This document shows positions 50,359-59,337 of a stretch of 60,110 nucleotides of DNA, one piece after another. Each line of letters begins with the position of its first letter. The stretch's first letter is position 1. The stretch comes from Chloroflexota bacterium (lineage in GTDB: Bacteria; Chloroflexota; Anaerolineae; Promineifilales; Promineifilaceae): contig JACTMP010000025.1 in the NCBI GenBank assembly GCA_014584575.1, positions 1 to 60,110 of the forward strand, written 5' to 3'. Below the pieces are notes generated by a model that was given only the letters and a program-made list of their open reading frames with translations, searched no databases and had not been told where the DNA came from. Both the position numbers and the translations under genes were made by a program.

Positions 50359-50425
50359 CTGCTCATCCAGGCGTCCCGCCCTAGAAGCTGGTGACCGGTC
50401 TCTGACCGCGCCATCCACCTCTAGG

Positions 50426-50454
50426 AGGATACTTGACCTTTGAGTAAGGGTCAA
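50426..50454 (-). promoter_or_regulatory. tetR promoter with TTGACC-N10-GGTCAA operator
   Basis: On the minus strand -35 TTGACC (50454-50449), a 17-bp spacer and -10 TATCCT (50431-50426) make a good sigma-70 promoter. The palindrome TTGACC-N10-GGTCAA (50433-50454) covers the -35 and spacer, so a bound dimer would block polymerase. The same palindrome with the same spacing lies at 17070-17091. Confidence 0.65.
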
Positions 50455-50501
50455 TGCGTTGGCATAATCGCTTATTCCTATTTTTGCCACCTACCTGCAC
50501 C

Positions 50502-50530
50502 TTGACGGCCCATTACCCATCCCGCATACT
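50502..50530 (+). promoter_or_regulatory. Probable promoter of dodecin
   Basis: TTGACG (50502-50507), 17 bp, CATACT (50525-50530). The leader of about 105 nt contains a small hairpin TAGG...GATCTG-G-CAGATC...CCTA at 50601-50624, just before the AAAAGGAG ribosome site. Confidence 0.6.
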
Positions 50531-50643
50531 TCTTGTTAGTTGTGGTTAGCTCTGCTGCCTGCGCCATTCCACAAAAACCATTCCCCCTTATTTTGAGCCG
50601 TAGGTGATCTGGCAGATCGTCCTACCGGAAAAGGAGTTTAGCC

Positions 50644-50856
50644 ATGTCAGAGAGTGTTTATAAAGTCATTGAGTTAGTGGGAACCAGTTCCGAATCGTGG
50701 GAAAAGGCGGCGACTACGGCCGTTGAACGCGCTGCTCAATCGTTACGTGATCTGCGTGTTGCCGAAGTGGTGGAACTGGATATGCACCTGGAAGATGGCA
50801 AGGTGGTCACCTACCGGGCCAAAGTGAAGGTGTCATTTAAGTACGAAGACGCCTGA
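50644..50856 (+). CDS. Dodecin (flavin-binding/storage protein)
   Basis: 70 residues with AAAAGGAG upstream. VYKVIELVGTSSESWEKAATTAVERAAQSLRDLRVAEVVELDMHLEDGKVVTYRAKVKVSFKYE matches dodecins in length and pattern (Val-Ile-Glu-Ile/Leu-x-Gly-Thr/Ser-Ser at the N-terminus). Dodecins assemble as 12-mers that bind flavins or CoA. In bacterial dodecins a Trp stacks on the flavin; here Trp19 is in SESWE, earlier than the usual W in mid-protein of archaeal types. A terminator follows at 51001-51055. Confidence 0.92.
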   Translation: MSESVYKVIELVGTSSESWEKAATTAVERAAQSLRDLRVAEVVELDMHLEDGKVVTYRAKVKVSFKYEDA

Positions 50857-50873
50857 AACCTGGTGGGGTTTTC

Positions 50874-51222
50874 AGGAATTCATAGGGGCTGACGTGATGC
50901 GTGACGAGTGATGCGTGAATTCTCGTTCTATTACGCTTCACGAGCTATCAGCTCTTTGAATTTTCCACAAGCCACTTGTTGACGCCAGTCAAACTTCCGT
51001 AGACGGCCGTCCCCAAAACACGGACACTCCCAGGACGTTTTTCGGACGGCCGTCTTTTATACTCCCCTCGTTATTGACCAAAACCGGGCTTTGCCCCCTC
51101 GCCAATTACACCTTAACGTTTATAAGTTATCGGGATTTCATAGGGTTTGACGTGATGCGTGAGCTTTCTCTGCTCACGCATCACGCATCACGTATCACGA
51201 CCACCCCCCTCTGAATTCCCCA
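50874..51222. repeat. Two diverged copies of a ~90-bp palindromic element flanking the dodecin terminator
   Basis: Copy A (about 50874-50978) and copy B (about 51132-51234) share TTCATAGGG, TGACGTGATGCGTGA, internal TCACG words, then TGAATT and CCACAA. Ends GGAATTCATAGGGG and CCCCTCTGAATTCC (B) are inverted repeats of each other. The interior is the GTGATGCGTGA word and its complement. Between them lies a terminator. Apart from these the 50857-51258 gap has the hairpin at 51231-51247. Confidence 0.6.
51001..51055 (+). terminator. Terminator-like hairpin built from two ACGGCCGT palindromes
   Basis: AGACGGCCGTCC (51001-51012) and GGACGGCCGTCT (51044-51055) are perfect complements, each containing the octamer ACGGCCGT. 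Inner AAAACACG and CGTTTTT extend the stem. TTTTAT follows. It is about 145 nt past dodecin. Confidence 0.6.
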
Positions 51223-51230
51223 CAACCACA

Positions 51231-51247
51231 TTTAGTTTTCAACTAAA
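51231..51247 (+). promoter_or_regulatory. Hairpin TTTAGTT-TTC-AACTAAA abutting a ribosome site
   Basis: Seven-base arms end exactly where the AGGAG of the downstream secreted-protein gene begins (51248). It may affect translation initiation. The element is short, so chance is possible. Confidence 0.4.
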
Positions 51248-51258
51248 AGGAGAATGCG

Positions 51259-54200
51259 ATGCAACGATTCATCGGTTATTTGATCTTGCCTGTCCTCTTG
51301 CTGGTGGGGCTATATGCCCTGATTGCGCCGGCCCATTCCAATGCGCTGGCAGAAAGCTCGTTGGTCGGCGGCTCTCCCCTGCCGGCGCCACTGCCGGACG
51401 GAAACCAACCCACCATCAACCTGAGCATCAATCATGGGCTGCCGGGCACGGCCGTGACTGTTTCCGGGCAGGGCGTGTCCCCCTATCCCGGCGTGCGTGT
51501 GGCCTGGCTGGATGAAGAAACGACGGCCAGCCTGGCCGTAGCCCCGGTAGGAAATGGGCAGGCTTACAGTGTGCAGGTGCAGGTGCCGGACACGGCCGTG
51601 CCTGGCCCCCACCGCATCTGTGCCGCCGTCACCGGTTCGCCCCAGGCCGCCTTTGCCTGCCAGAACTTCACCGTAGACACTCCCGCCCCCGGCAGCGTCA
51701 CCGGCCAATTGCCCCTCTCACTCAACGCCGCGCCAGCAGGTGGTCTGATCATCAACAACCCCGATGTTCTTAACGCCACCGCTAACCTGTATGACCGCCA
51801 GGGCAACATCATCGCCAGCGCCCCGGTGAACGCGAACGGCAGTTTCAGCCTGAGCAATGTGCCGCCGGGTACATACACCGCCGCTATCGCTGGTATCGTG
51901 CCTGTGGTGGTGCAAAACGCCCAGGTCACAGTTACCAGCGGCGGGCAGGCCACCTTCAACCCGGCTCCCTTCCCGCAGTGCCAGAAAGGCAGTGTTGTCG
52001 CCGTGCGCATGACCCCCTCCGGCAAGGCTACCGACCAGTTTGAGTTTGGCTCATACGTCAACTATTGGCCCTATGATCAGGCCGGGCCAAAGCTCAACTT
52101 CCAGGTAGACATGCAGCTTCTCAGCGGGGCGACGCTGGGCCTCATGCCTGTTTATTTCGACCGGAACGAAGGCAACGATTACCTGTGGACGGCCGTTGAT
52201 CCGCCGGCTCAGGGTACAACCTACAATTTCGACAAATGGGTAGCCACCGTGGACGTGGGTGTGCGCCAGTTCAAATTCCGCCCCGGTATCTCCGGCGGGC
52301 AGGGCTGCGCCAACGCCGCGGATGGCATTCGCCGCGTCCACATCATCGAACACCCCATGCAAACCAACCCGCTGCAAGGTCACGTTGACCGCCGCGTCAC
52401 CGATCTGGTGTGGGATGGCAGCCGTTACGCCTTCAACGTCAAACTCCACAGCAGTTATGATGGCTACGACTTTCTCATTCCGTTTTTCTCTGTTGACGGT
52501 CAGCAGCGGCTGCCCATCACCTTCCCCAGCCCGCCGCCCGATCTGCCCTATATCGGCGAGCAAAACAACACGCTGGGGGCCACCCCCTTCAATATCCGGG
52601 GTACCATTGACCTGGATGGCAACATCACGTTGCAGGCTGTCCGCACCCGTTCCCGCTCGCACATCATGAGCCAGAACAGCGTCATCAACAGCATTGCCCC
52701 CCTCTTCCCGGAAGGCAGCGAGGTGCCAATGGGCAATACCGCGTCGGCGCAGACCGCCGGCATTCCCCTGTACCGCGCCAATGCCGCCCAATCATTGACC
52801 GACCAACTGCGCCAATTTACATACACCGTTGACCCCATCACCCTGTTTGAATATGACAAAGAGGTGCCGGTGTATGAGGGGCTGCTGTTTTCGGCTGCCG
52901 GTCTGGCCGACGTGCGCATCAGCATCACCCTGGGCGTCAGCGGTGATATGGTTATCAATGGCACCGTACGGCCGTTAGACCCCAGCATGAGCATCACGGC
53001 CGTCACCCACACCAGGCCACGGGTAGACATCACTGTTGCCCTGAATGCGCTGTTTGGCGTCGCCAGCGGCGGGGCCACCACCCGCACCGAAGCGGAAATG
53101 CGTTATCCCATTTCTATGGACTCCGACGACCCTGACGTGATTTCCCTCTTTGACGCCTGTATGCGGCTGAAAGTGACGCTCATGTTCTGGGCACGGGTGA
53201 ACCTGCTGTTTGCCGACATGCAGTGGAATCTGGCCGAAGAAACGATTGTAGACTACACCGAGGGCAACTGCTCGCTGCCGCTGGCGCTCATGGGCGGCGC
53301 ATCCGCAGCCTCCCAAACGCCGCCGCGCCTGATGACCGCACCCAAAATTGCCTCCGGCGCAAACGGGGCCATGTTGGCCACCTTCGTCGAAGATACCGCG
53401 CCTGACGCTGCCGTACCCAGCCCCAAAGTGATGGCCGCTTTCTGGAACAGCCAGAGCGGGCAGTGGGGCGCGCCGCTGGCGCTGACCGACGGCACACGCA
53501 TGGTGCAAGACCCGGTCGCCGCCTTCTATGGCAACAGTGGGCAGGCCATGGTCGCCTGGACGGAAAATGTGATCACTCCGGCCCAAGAACAGGCCGCCAC
53601 CGGCCTGAATGACATTCTCAAGTGGCAGGAAATCTATTATGCTACCTGGAACGGCTCGCAGTGGAGCCAGCCGGTGCGCCTGACCAATGACCAGCTACCG
53701 GACGGCCAGGCGGCTATTGCCGGAGACAGTCTGGGCATCACCCTGGCCTGGATCAATGACGCCGACGCCGATATAGCCACCCGTACTGACTGGCGCATCG
53801 CCGTGCGCCAGTGGGACATCAGCAGTTGGAGTGCGCCGGTGCTGCTAAACGGCCATATCAGCAACGCCGCCAATTACCAGGTCAGCGCCGACCGCCAGGT
53901 GGTGCAGGGTGTCTCGCGCCAGGTGTTGGCCTGGACGGTAGACACGGATGGCAGTCTGGCGACGACGGGCAACCGCTGGATCACGGTGTTTGATTGGAAT
54001 GGAACCAACTGGATTAAAGACCCGACCAACACGCTGCCGTTGCACAGCGATTCAGCCAGTGTGGCTTATATCCCCGGTGGGCAAGACCTGGCGCTGACCT
54101 TCTTGCGCCGGGTGAATGACGGCAGCGGCAACAACGGCGGGCTGGGCAATACGGCCCATTTGTGGAGCGCCTATCGCACCTATGGCGACAGTTGGCAGAA

Positions 54201-55233
54201 GTTTGTGGTGGCCGATGAAGCCGGCGACCCGGTGCGCGCCGAGCAGCCACAGGTGGACGTAAGCGCCAGTGGCGAAGCGTTGATCCTCTTCCGCCGGTTT
54301 GGGGCGGTGGCGACCAATGGTGAATTGGGGCAGGTGGCCCTGACGCGGCTGATGCCCACCGGCCAGGCGCACCCGCCGCTGTATCTGACGGATGATACCC
54401 GCCAGCACTGGCAAACGGCGCTGGGCATTAACACGAGCACAGATGCGGCGCTGCTGCTGAATGTGGCACGGCCGTTGCCGGATGCGGCCGCTCTGGTGGG
54501 GATGCAATCGGCGCAACGCGGGGCGGCTACGGCCGTCACTCACACTGTCCTGAGCAGCAATGGCGATACGCTGGAAACGGCCGTCATGCAGCCCGCCGCC
54601 GACCCCGCCCTCGACCCCACGCTGGCACTGTCCCAGGTACACGCGCCGGTTGGCGCCATGGTGACGGTGACGGCGACGGTGCGCAATGTGGGCCGCGCCG
54701 AAGCCACCGGCCTGGAAGTGAAGCTGTATGCGGGCACACCGGGCAGCGGCTCTTTGCTGGACACGCAGGCGACCGCGCCGCTGGCTTTCAACGAATCGCG
54801 CACGGTCAGCTTCCAGGTGTCCAGAAGCGCCGGGATGATGCCGGTGTATGCCCAGGTGGTGACGAATGGGGGCAATGTGACGGCGGCGAATGATGTGGCT
54901 ACGGCCGTACTCGGCGCACTCCTGCCGCCCACACTGGTGCGGGTAGACCCCAGCCCGCTGGTAGACAGAGCGGCGCAGGTGGCCTGGCAGGCCCCGGCCA
55001 TTCCCGGCGTCGCCGGCTACCGCGTTTTGCGCGGGACGGCTGCCGGTGGCCCGTATGAATTGGTCGGCGAGACGACGGCTACTTTCTTTACCGACCTGCT
55101 GCTGGCCAGCGGCGCCACCTACCATTACGTGGTGCAGGTGTATGACGCCGACGGCCTGGTCTCGCCCTACAGCGACGAAGTTACCTTCGTCCTGGCGAAC
55201 AACACCATTTACCTGCCGGTTATCGTGCGTTAA
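51259..55233 (+). CDS. Large secreted multidomain protein (TIG-like, carboxypeptidase-regulatory-like, CARDB-like, FN3-like)
   Basis: 1324 residues with AAAAGGAG upstream. A signal peptide is at 1-30 (LILPVLLLVGLYALIAPAHSNALA). An IPT/TIG-like domain at ~50-130 has GLPGTAVTVSGQGVSPYPG. A carboxypeptidase-regulatory-like fold at ~150-235 has GSFSLSNVPPGTYTAAI. Middle regions are unrecognised, including a repeated W-rich propeller-like part (~690-1070) with phrases like YYATWNGSQWSQPVRLT. CARDB-like (~1110-1215) and FN3-like (~1225-1310) domains follow. The C-terminus NNTIYLPVIVR lacks a sortase or membrane anchor; it may be a sorting tail. The role is unknown. Confidence 0.85.
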   Translation: MQRFIGYLILPVLLLVGLYALIAPAHSNALAESSLVGGSPLPAPLPDGNQPTINLSINHGLPGTAVTVSGQGVSPYPGVRVAWLDEETTASLAVAPVGNGQAYSVQVQVPDTAVPGPHRICAAVTGSPQAAFACQNFTVDTPAPGSVTGQLPLSLNAAPAGGLIINNPDVLNATANLYDRQGNIIASAPVNANGSFSLSNVPPGTYTAAIAGIVPVVVQNAQVTVTSGGQATFNPAPFPQCQKGSVVAVRMTPSGKATDQFEFGSYVNYWPYDQAGPKLNFQVDMQLLSGATLGLMPVYFDRNEGNDYLWTAVDPPAQGTTYNFDKWVATVDVGVRQFKFRPGISGGQGCANAADGIRRVHIIEHPMQTNPLQGHVDRRVTDLVWDGSRYAFNVKLHSSYDGYDFLIPFFSVDGQQRLPITFPSPPPDLPYIGEQNNTLGATPFNIRGTIDLDGNITLQAVRTRSRSHIMSQNSVINSIAPLFPEGSEVPMGNTASAQTAGIPLYRANAAQSLTDQLRQFTYTVDPITLFEYDKEVPVYEGLLFSAAGLADVRISITLGVSGDMVINGTVRPLDPSMSITAVTHTRPRVDITVALNALFGVASGGATTRTEAEMRYPISMDSDDPDVISLFDACMRLKVTLMFWARVNLLFADMQWNLAEETIVDYTEGNCSLPLALMGGASAASQTPPRLMTAPKIASGANGAMLATFVEDTAPDAAVPSPKVMAAFWNSQSGQWGAPLALTDGTRMVQDPVAAFYGNSGQAMVAWTENVITPAQEQAATGLNDILKWQEIYYATWNGSQWSQPVRLTNDQLPDGQAAIAGDSLGITLAWINDADADIATRTDWRIAVRQWDISSWSAPVLLNGHISNAANYQVSADRQVVQGVSRQVLAWTVDTDGSLATTGNRWITVFDWNGTNWIKDPTNTLPLHSDSASVAYIPGGQDLALTFLRRVNDGSGNNGGLGNTAHLWSAYRTYGDSWQKFVVADEAGDPVRAEQPQVDVSASGEALILFRRFGAVATNGELGQVALTRLMPTGQAHPPLYLTDDTRQHWQTALGINTSTDAALLLNVARPLPDAAALVGMQSAQRGAATAVTHTVLSSNGDTLETAVMQPAADPALDPTLALSQVHAPVGAMVTVTATVRNVGRAEATGLEVKLYAGTPGSGSLLDTQATAPLAFNESRTVSFQVSRSAGMMPVYAQVVTNGGNVTAANDVATAVLGALLPPTLVRVDPSPLVDRAAQVAWQAPAIPGVAGYRVLRGTAAGGPYELVGETTATFFTDLLLASGATYHYVVQVYDADGLVSPYSDEVTFVLANNTIYLPVIVR

Positions 55234-55243
55234 TTCTGACAGC

Positions 55244-55301
55244 GCCGGGCAAGGGGCAGAACCGTTTCGGTTGACTAATGTGATTTCGCCCCTTGCCCGG
55301 C
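55244..55301. terminator. 14-bp GC-rich hairpin between convergent secreted protein and DUF499 genes
   Basis: GCCGGGCAAGGGGC (55244-55257) and GCCCCTTGCCCGGC (55288-55301) pair perfectly around a 30-nt loop. No T-run follows on either strand, so it may be a weak bidirectional terminator. The remaining 55302-55408 has no gene. Confidence 0.6.
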
Positions 55302-55408
55302 CCCAGGCAGCGCGCTACCCGCCGCCGTCACGTCCGCAGCGCGTAACTATCAATCATCTCACCGACGCGGTTGGAAAAAGTGAGAACATCCTGACCCTGC
55401 TCACCACG

Positions 55409-58400
55409 TCAATCCACCTCAAACCCAAAATGTTGGAACTTTAGCGTTCGGCTGTTTTCGCTGATGGTGCGGATCGTGGCTTCATCAAAGCCTTCGGGTA
55501 GATTGGCGTTTATCTCGATAGAGATTTCTACTTCACATTCTACCAAACTGGTTAATCGTTCAATGACTTCCTCGACAATCAAACCGATTTCCCGGTTCAC
55601 GCGCTGGGGGTCTAAGGTAACACGGCCGTAATACCTGGTCGTCGCTTTCGGTTCAGACACGGTGGGTGGTGTGTCCAACCCCGGTTTTGGCTCGGCTACC
55701 TGCCCGGTGGGTAACGGCCCCGTACCCGGCTTTGGTGGCGGGGGTGGTGGTTCCTGCACGTGGTCGGGATGCACCAGTAGGCTGCGCTCATCAAAAAATA
55801 CCTGCCCTGCTGCATGGATGACCACGCCGGTATGGTAGCCATCCGCGCTCACGCCGGTAGCATAGGCAAAAGGTGCATCAAAACGGCGCACCCCATTGCG
55901 CACGGCGGCCAGCAGCACGTCCTGGTCAAAGAGACGTGGCAGGTAACAATACTTCGCCAGATACTCCCATAACTGTTGTAGGCCAACTTGCCAGCCTTTG
56001 CCTTCGCCCCAGATGAAGCGGTCCAGCTCCATGCGCAGGATGTCCGGCGACCATTCCTGAATGAGCAGCCCATCTTGTTTTAGTTTGCGGGCCGCCCTGT
56101 CATAGAAATTGTCGTCACCGCTGATGCGGTTGGCCTGGAACTCAATCTTGCCCAAAGCATCCGGCTGCACCGGCGTCAGCAGCCAACAATACGCTTCACG
56201 CAAACGTAGTTCCACCGTTTCGTCCGTCTTGTCCAGGCTGTTTTTCACCTGGCGGCGTTGTTGGGCATCCAGGTTCAGTTCCTCTTCCTCGTTTTGGATG
56301 GATTGCCAGGCCAGATATTCGCGGGTGGCACTGTCCAGCCCCTCCAACCCATTCTCGTCCGGCACGATGAAAACCAGCATGTTTTTGTAATGGCGCTGGC
56401 TGCTGCCCCGGCTTTCCAGTATGGCCTGGGCTGTCTGCACGGCCGTACTCAACCCATTGCTCCGTTTATAAGTGGCCTCCGGCGACAAGACCACTACCCT
56501 GGCCCGCGCCTCATCGGCCACATCACCGCTATCCGGCGGGGCCACGTGGAAGGCGGCAAACTCCCGGTTCTTAGACACCTTTTTCAGCCGCCGCACCATC
56601 TCCGCCCGCACTTCTTCGCGGTGGAACCCCTGGGCACGGTCACGGGCCAGCCGGTTGACGGTGGGTCGGGTATCGTACCAGTAGCGGCTGCCGTCGCTGT
56701 ACAGGTAGGTCAACTGGCTGCTCAACCGGCGCAGAGCATCGCCAAACACGGCCGTCGGTTCCCCCGGCTGTGCACAACCCAGGCGCACTCGCACTTCTTC
56801 CAGACCTCGGACGCGCTGCCCGGCCACCGAAGGGGCGCTGCCAATGAAGACGGTTCGCGCCACCCGGCGCGCGGCCGTATAACGACCCAGAGCCGGTACC
56901 TCGCCATCCAGGTGCAGCGGAATGGATTCTGTACCATCCACATCTTTGTCAAACACGGCCGTCCATGTATCCGGCAGGTAACGCAGCAGTTCATTTCGCA
57001 CTGGAGTGGCCGCCAGAGGAATTGTGCCCGGCATGATGAGCAGCGAAGCGTCGTTGCGCGTCCACAACTGGTGGATGACGGCGGCCATCAGGCGCAGCAC
57101 GCCGCGGGTGCGCTGGAACCGTTCCAGCGTTGACCAATCCTGGTACAGCCGGTCAAACAGTTCCGGGTGGATGGGATAAGCCGAGACCATGCGCTCATAA
57201 TAGTCGCGTTCGGCCACACCGGAGGGGAACTCGCCCGCGCTGTGTCGGTACATATGGCTGAACGCCTGCAAGACGGCATCGCGCGCCGCGTACTCCACAT
57301 CGCTGGCAAAGAGGCGGCGGCGCACAATCTCAAAACTCTCCGTGGCCGTCACCGGCTTCCAGACCGACTCAATCCGGCCGACGATGTGCGCCAACCGGTT
57401 GAGCGCTTCCTTGCCCGCTTCACCGCCCACTTCAATATCCGATTCGGGCAGGGAGACGAGCAACATCGAATCCGGGGCGCGGCGCACGGCTTCGGTGAGG
57501 GCTTGCATGAAGGTGGTGACGGAATCAAACGAGCCGGCGGGCAGCCCGTCTACGTGGTAAATGTTGCGGGCATAGGCCACAAACTCGTCAATGATTATCA
57601 GGCAGGGACCACAGGTGTCCAGCAATTCGGTCAGGGTGTTGGAGTTGGGGCTGACCCCTTTTTCATCTGCCTGGGCGACGATGGCGTACCCTTTGGCTCC
57701 GCCCAACTGGTAAGCCAGTTCGCCCCACAGGGTATGGACGGTGACCTCTGGGTATTGGCGCGGCCGGGCCGGGTCGAGGGCCGTGCCCACCAGCACGGCA
57801 CGATTGGCTTCCGGCAAATCTATAGCGCCAATGCGCGCCCCGATGCGCTCGCCGCCGGGGAAGTCGCTGAGTTTGACCTGGCCGCCGCAAAGATGGTAGA
57901 GGGCAAGCATGGAGTGGGTCTTGCCGCCGCCAAAGGCGGTTTGCAGTTGCACCACCGGGTCGCCGCCTTGCGAGGTGAGCCGCTGGATGCCGGTAACGAG
58001 CATTTCTAGCAGCCCTTCGGTGAGGTAGGTACGGCGGAAGAACTCTACCGGGTCCTGGTACTCGGCTTCGGCCGTACCCGCCAATACTTGTGACAGGTCG
58101 GCGGCAAATTCGGCTTGCAGGTAACGACCGTTGGCCACATCCCGGTGTGGACTGATCACCTCGCGCCACGGTTTCAGCCCGGCTAATGTCGTTGTCTCTG
58201 GCGTTTTCTGGCTTTCCGCTTCCTGTTTGGACTTTTGGGCTTCGGCCTGGAAGCGCAACCGCAGCAGTTCATGGCCGATTTGCTCCACCTGGGCGGCCTG
58301 CTCGCCCGCGCTGACCATCTTCAGCAGGCGGCTGGCAGTGTCTGCCACCCGGTATGCTTCGTCGTTGCTGAACGGCTTCTTCTGATGCGCCCAATCAATG

Positions 58401-58705
58401 CGCGCCTGCATCAGTTCACTGACGTAGCTGCGCCCGGTATGCCCCAGTTTGTCATGGAACACCTCGTTCCAGCGCCGTAACATCAGGTTGAGCGTGTTTT
58501 GCGCGTCCAGGCGGCTGATGAGGCTGTTCATATCTTTGAAGGCGTCACGGGGCAGTTCAAAGGCGGCCGTGGTCAGGGCGGTGTCAATTTCACGGGCAAA
58601 ATCTCCCTTGTACACCATACGATATTCCCGCACGGCAAAGGGAGCTAACCCGGCCGTTAACGCTTCCAAGACTCGTCCTACTCTTTCTCTGTTGCTAAGG
58701 GCCAT
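55409..58705 (-). CDS. DUF499-type AAA ATPase with N-terminal HEPN (Swt1-like) domain
   Basis: 1098 residues. The N-terminal ~130 residues are helical and contain ARIDWAHQKKPFS, an Rx4H motif (Arg102, His107) as in HEPN RNases. The ATPase has LQTAFGGGKTHSMLAL (Walker A) and CLIIIDEFVAYAR (Walker B). A Pro-rich linker (PPPPPPKPGTGPLPTG) separates the last ~120 residues. DUF499 proteins are known next to DUF1156 methylases in defence islands; that partner is not in the window. It starts directly at the stop of the upstream DUF5615 gene (TAAATG). Confidence 0.8.
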   Translation of the reverse strand: MALSNRERVGRVLEALTAGLAPFAVREYRMVYKGDFAREIDTALTTAAFELPRDAFKDMNSLISRLDAQNTLNLMLRRWNEVFHDKLGHTGRSYVSELMQARIDWAHQKKPFSNDEAYRVADTASRLLKMVSAGEQAAQVEQIGHELLRLRFQAEAQKSKQEAESQKTPETTTLAGLKPWREVISPHRDVANGRYLQAEFAADLSQVLAGTAEAEYQDPVEFFRRTYLTEGLLEMLVTGIQRLTSQGGDPVVQLQTAFGGGKTHSMLALYHLCGGQVKLSDFPGGERIGARIGAIDLPEANRAVLVGTALDPARPRQYPEVTVHTLWGELAYQLGGAKGYAIVAQADEKGVSPNSNTLTELLDTCGPCLIIIDEFVAYARNIYHVDGLPAGSFDSVTTFMQALTEAVRRAPDSMLLVSLPESDIEVGGEAGKEALNRLAHIVGRIESVWKPVTATESFEIVRRRLFASDVEYAARDAVLQAFSHMYRHSAGEFPSGVAERDYYERMVSAYPIHPELFDRLYQDWSTLERFQRTRGVLRLMAAVIHQLWTRNDASLLIMPGTIPLAATPVRNELLRYLPDTWTAVFDKDVDGTESIPLHLDGEVPALGRYTAARRVARTVFIGSAPSVAGQRVRGLEEVRVRLGCAQPGEPTAVFGDALRRLSSQLTYLYSDGSRYWYDTRPTVNRLARDRAQGFHREEVRAEMVRRLKKVSKNREFAAFHVAPPDSGDVADEARARVVVLSPEATYKRSNGLSTAVQTAQAILESRGSSQRHYKNMLVFIVPDENGLEGLDSATREYLAWQSIQNEEEELNLDAQQRRQVKNSLDKTDETVELRLREAYCWLLTPVQPDALGKIEFQANRISGDDNFYDRAARKLKQDGLLIQEWSPDILRMELDRFIWGEGKGWQVGLQQLWEYLAKYCYLPRLFDQDVLLAAVRNGVRRFDAPFAYATGVSADGYHTGVVIHAAGQVFFDERSLLVHPDHVQEPPPPPPKPGTGPLPTGQVAEPKPGLDTPPTVSEPKATTRYYGRVTLDPQRVNREIGLIVEEVIERLTSLVECEVEISIEINANLPEGFDEATIRTISENSRTLKFQHFGFEVD

Positions 58706-59041
58706 TTAGAAATACTCCACGTGATTGAGCATGTCTTCAGGAGTGTAGACAAAACACAAGGTCTCCAGATTCTTTACCCAATCGCCAAGCGTATGATCTT
58801 GTTGCTGTCCAAAAACAATGCCCGCATGAGGCTTGCCTGCCGCTGCCAGCCGTAGAAAATCCGCGTCCATGGTCACCAGGACGCGCCCCATAGTTGTGGC
58901 CCGTTCCAGATGATTGGCGTCCACGTCACCCAGGTACCCTAAATCGCGCACACTGACGGCGTCTACGCCACGCAATTGCCATTGTTCGGCTATTCTGGGG
59001 CTGAGATTTTCATCCAAATAAAGAGTGATGGCGGCTGCCAA
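58706..59041 (-). CDS. DUF5615 PIN-like protein (probable toxin)
   Basis: 111 residues. ITLYLDENLSPRIAEQWQLRGVDAVSVRDLGYLGDVDANHLERATTMGRVLVTMDADF is the PIN-like DUF5615 pattern, with Asp/Glu at the putative catalytic sites. It partners the DUF433 gene by a 32-bp overlap, as in VapBC45-type modules. Its stop touches the DUF499 start, so the TA pair and the ATPase form one transcript. Confidence 0.85.
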   Translation of the reverse strand: MAAAITLYLDENLSPRIAEQWQLRGVDAVSVRDLGYLGDVDANHLERATTMGRVLVTMDADFLRLAAAGKPHAGIVFGQQQDHTLGDWVKNLETLCFVYTPEDMLNHVEYF

Positions 59042-59315
59042 CTTGCTTCTCCTTCATATCTTGGGCCAATTTACGACGCTCCAGAATTGTTGTGTCAACT
59101 TCATCTTTGTGTTCGTAGTAGTGGGCCAGGGCAGCATAAACTTGAGGTAGCGAAAGGTCGTAGTCAGCGGCGATCTCTTCCGCGCTCTGCCCGTGGACAA
59201 TCTTGGCAATGGCGACGACGGAAACCTCAATTGACGTACCGGCAATACACGGCCGTCCCCCGCGGACTTGCGGGTTTGTGGCAATCAGGTTAATGCTTTG
59301 CATGGTTGCTTCCAT
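59010..59315 (-). CDS. DUF433 antitoxin-like protein
   Basis: 101 residues from the ATG at 59315 (AGGAGATGAGATC upstream). NPQVRGGRPCIAGTSIEVSVVAIAKIVHGQSAEEIAADYDLSLPQVYAALAHYYEH is a full DUF433 domain with helix-turn-helix. It should bind DNA and neutralise the DUF5615 protein. A palindrome at 59338-59350 in front of it may be its operator. Confidence 0.88.
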   Translation of the reverse strand: MEATMQSINLIATNPQVRGGRPCIAGTSIEVSVVAIAKIVHGQSAEEIAADYDLSLPQVYAALAHYYEHKDEVDTTILERRKLAQDMKEKQVGSRHHSLFG

Positions 59316-59337
59316 GATCTCATCTCCTTATATCGCG

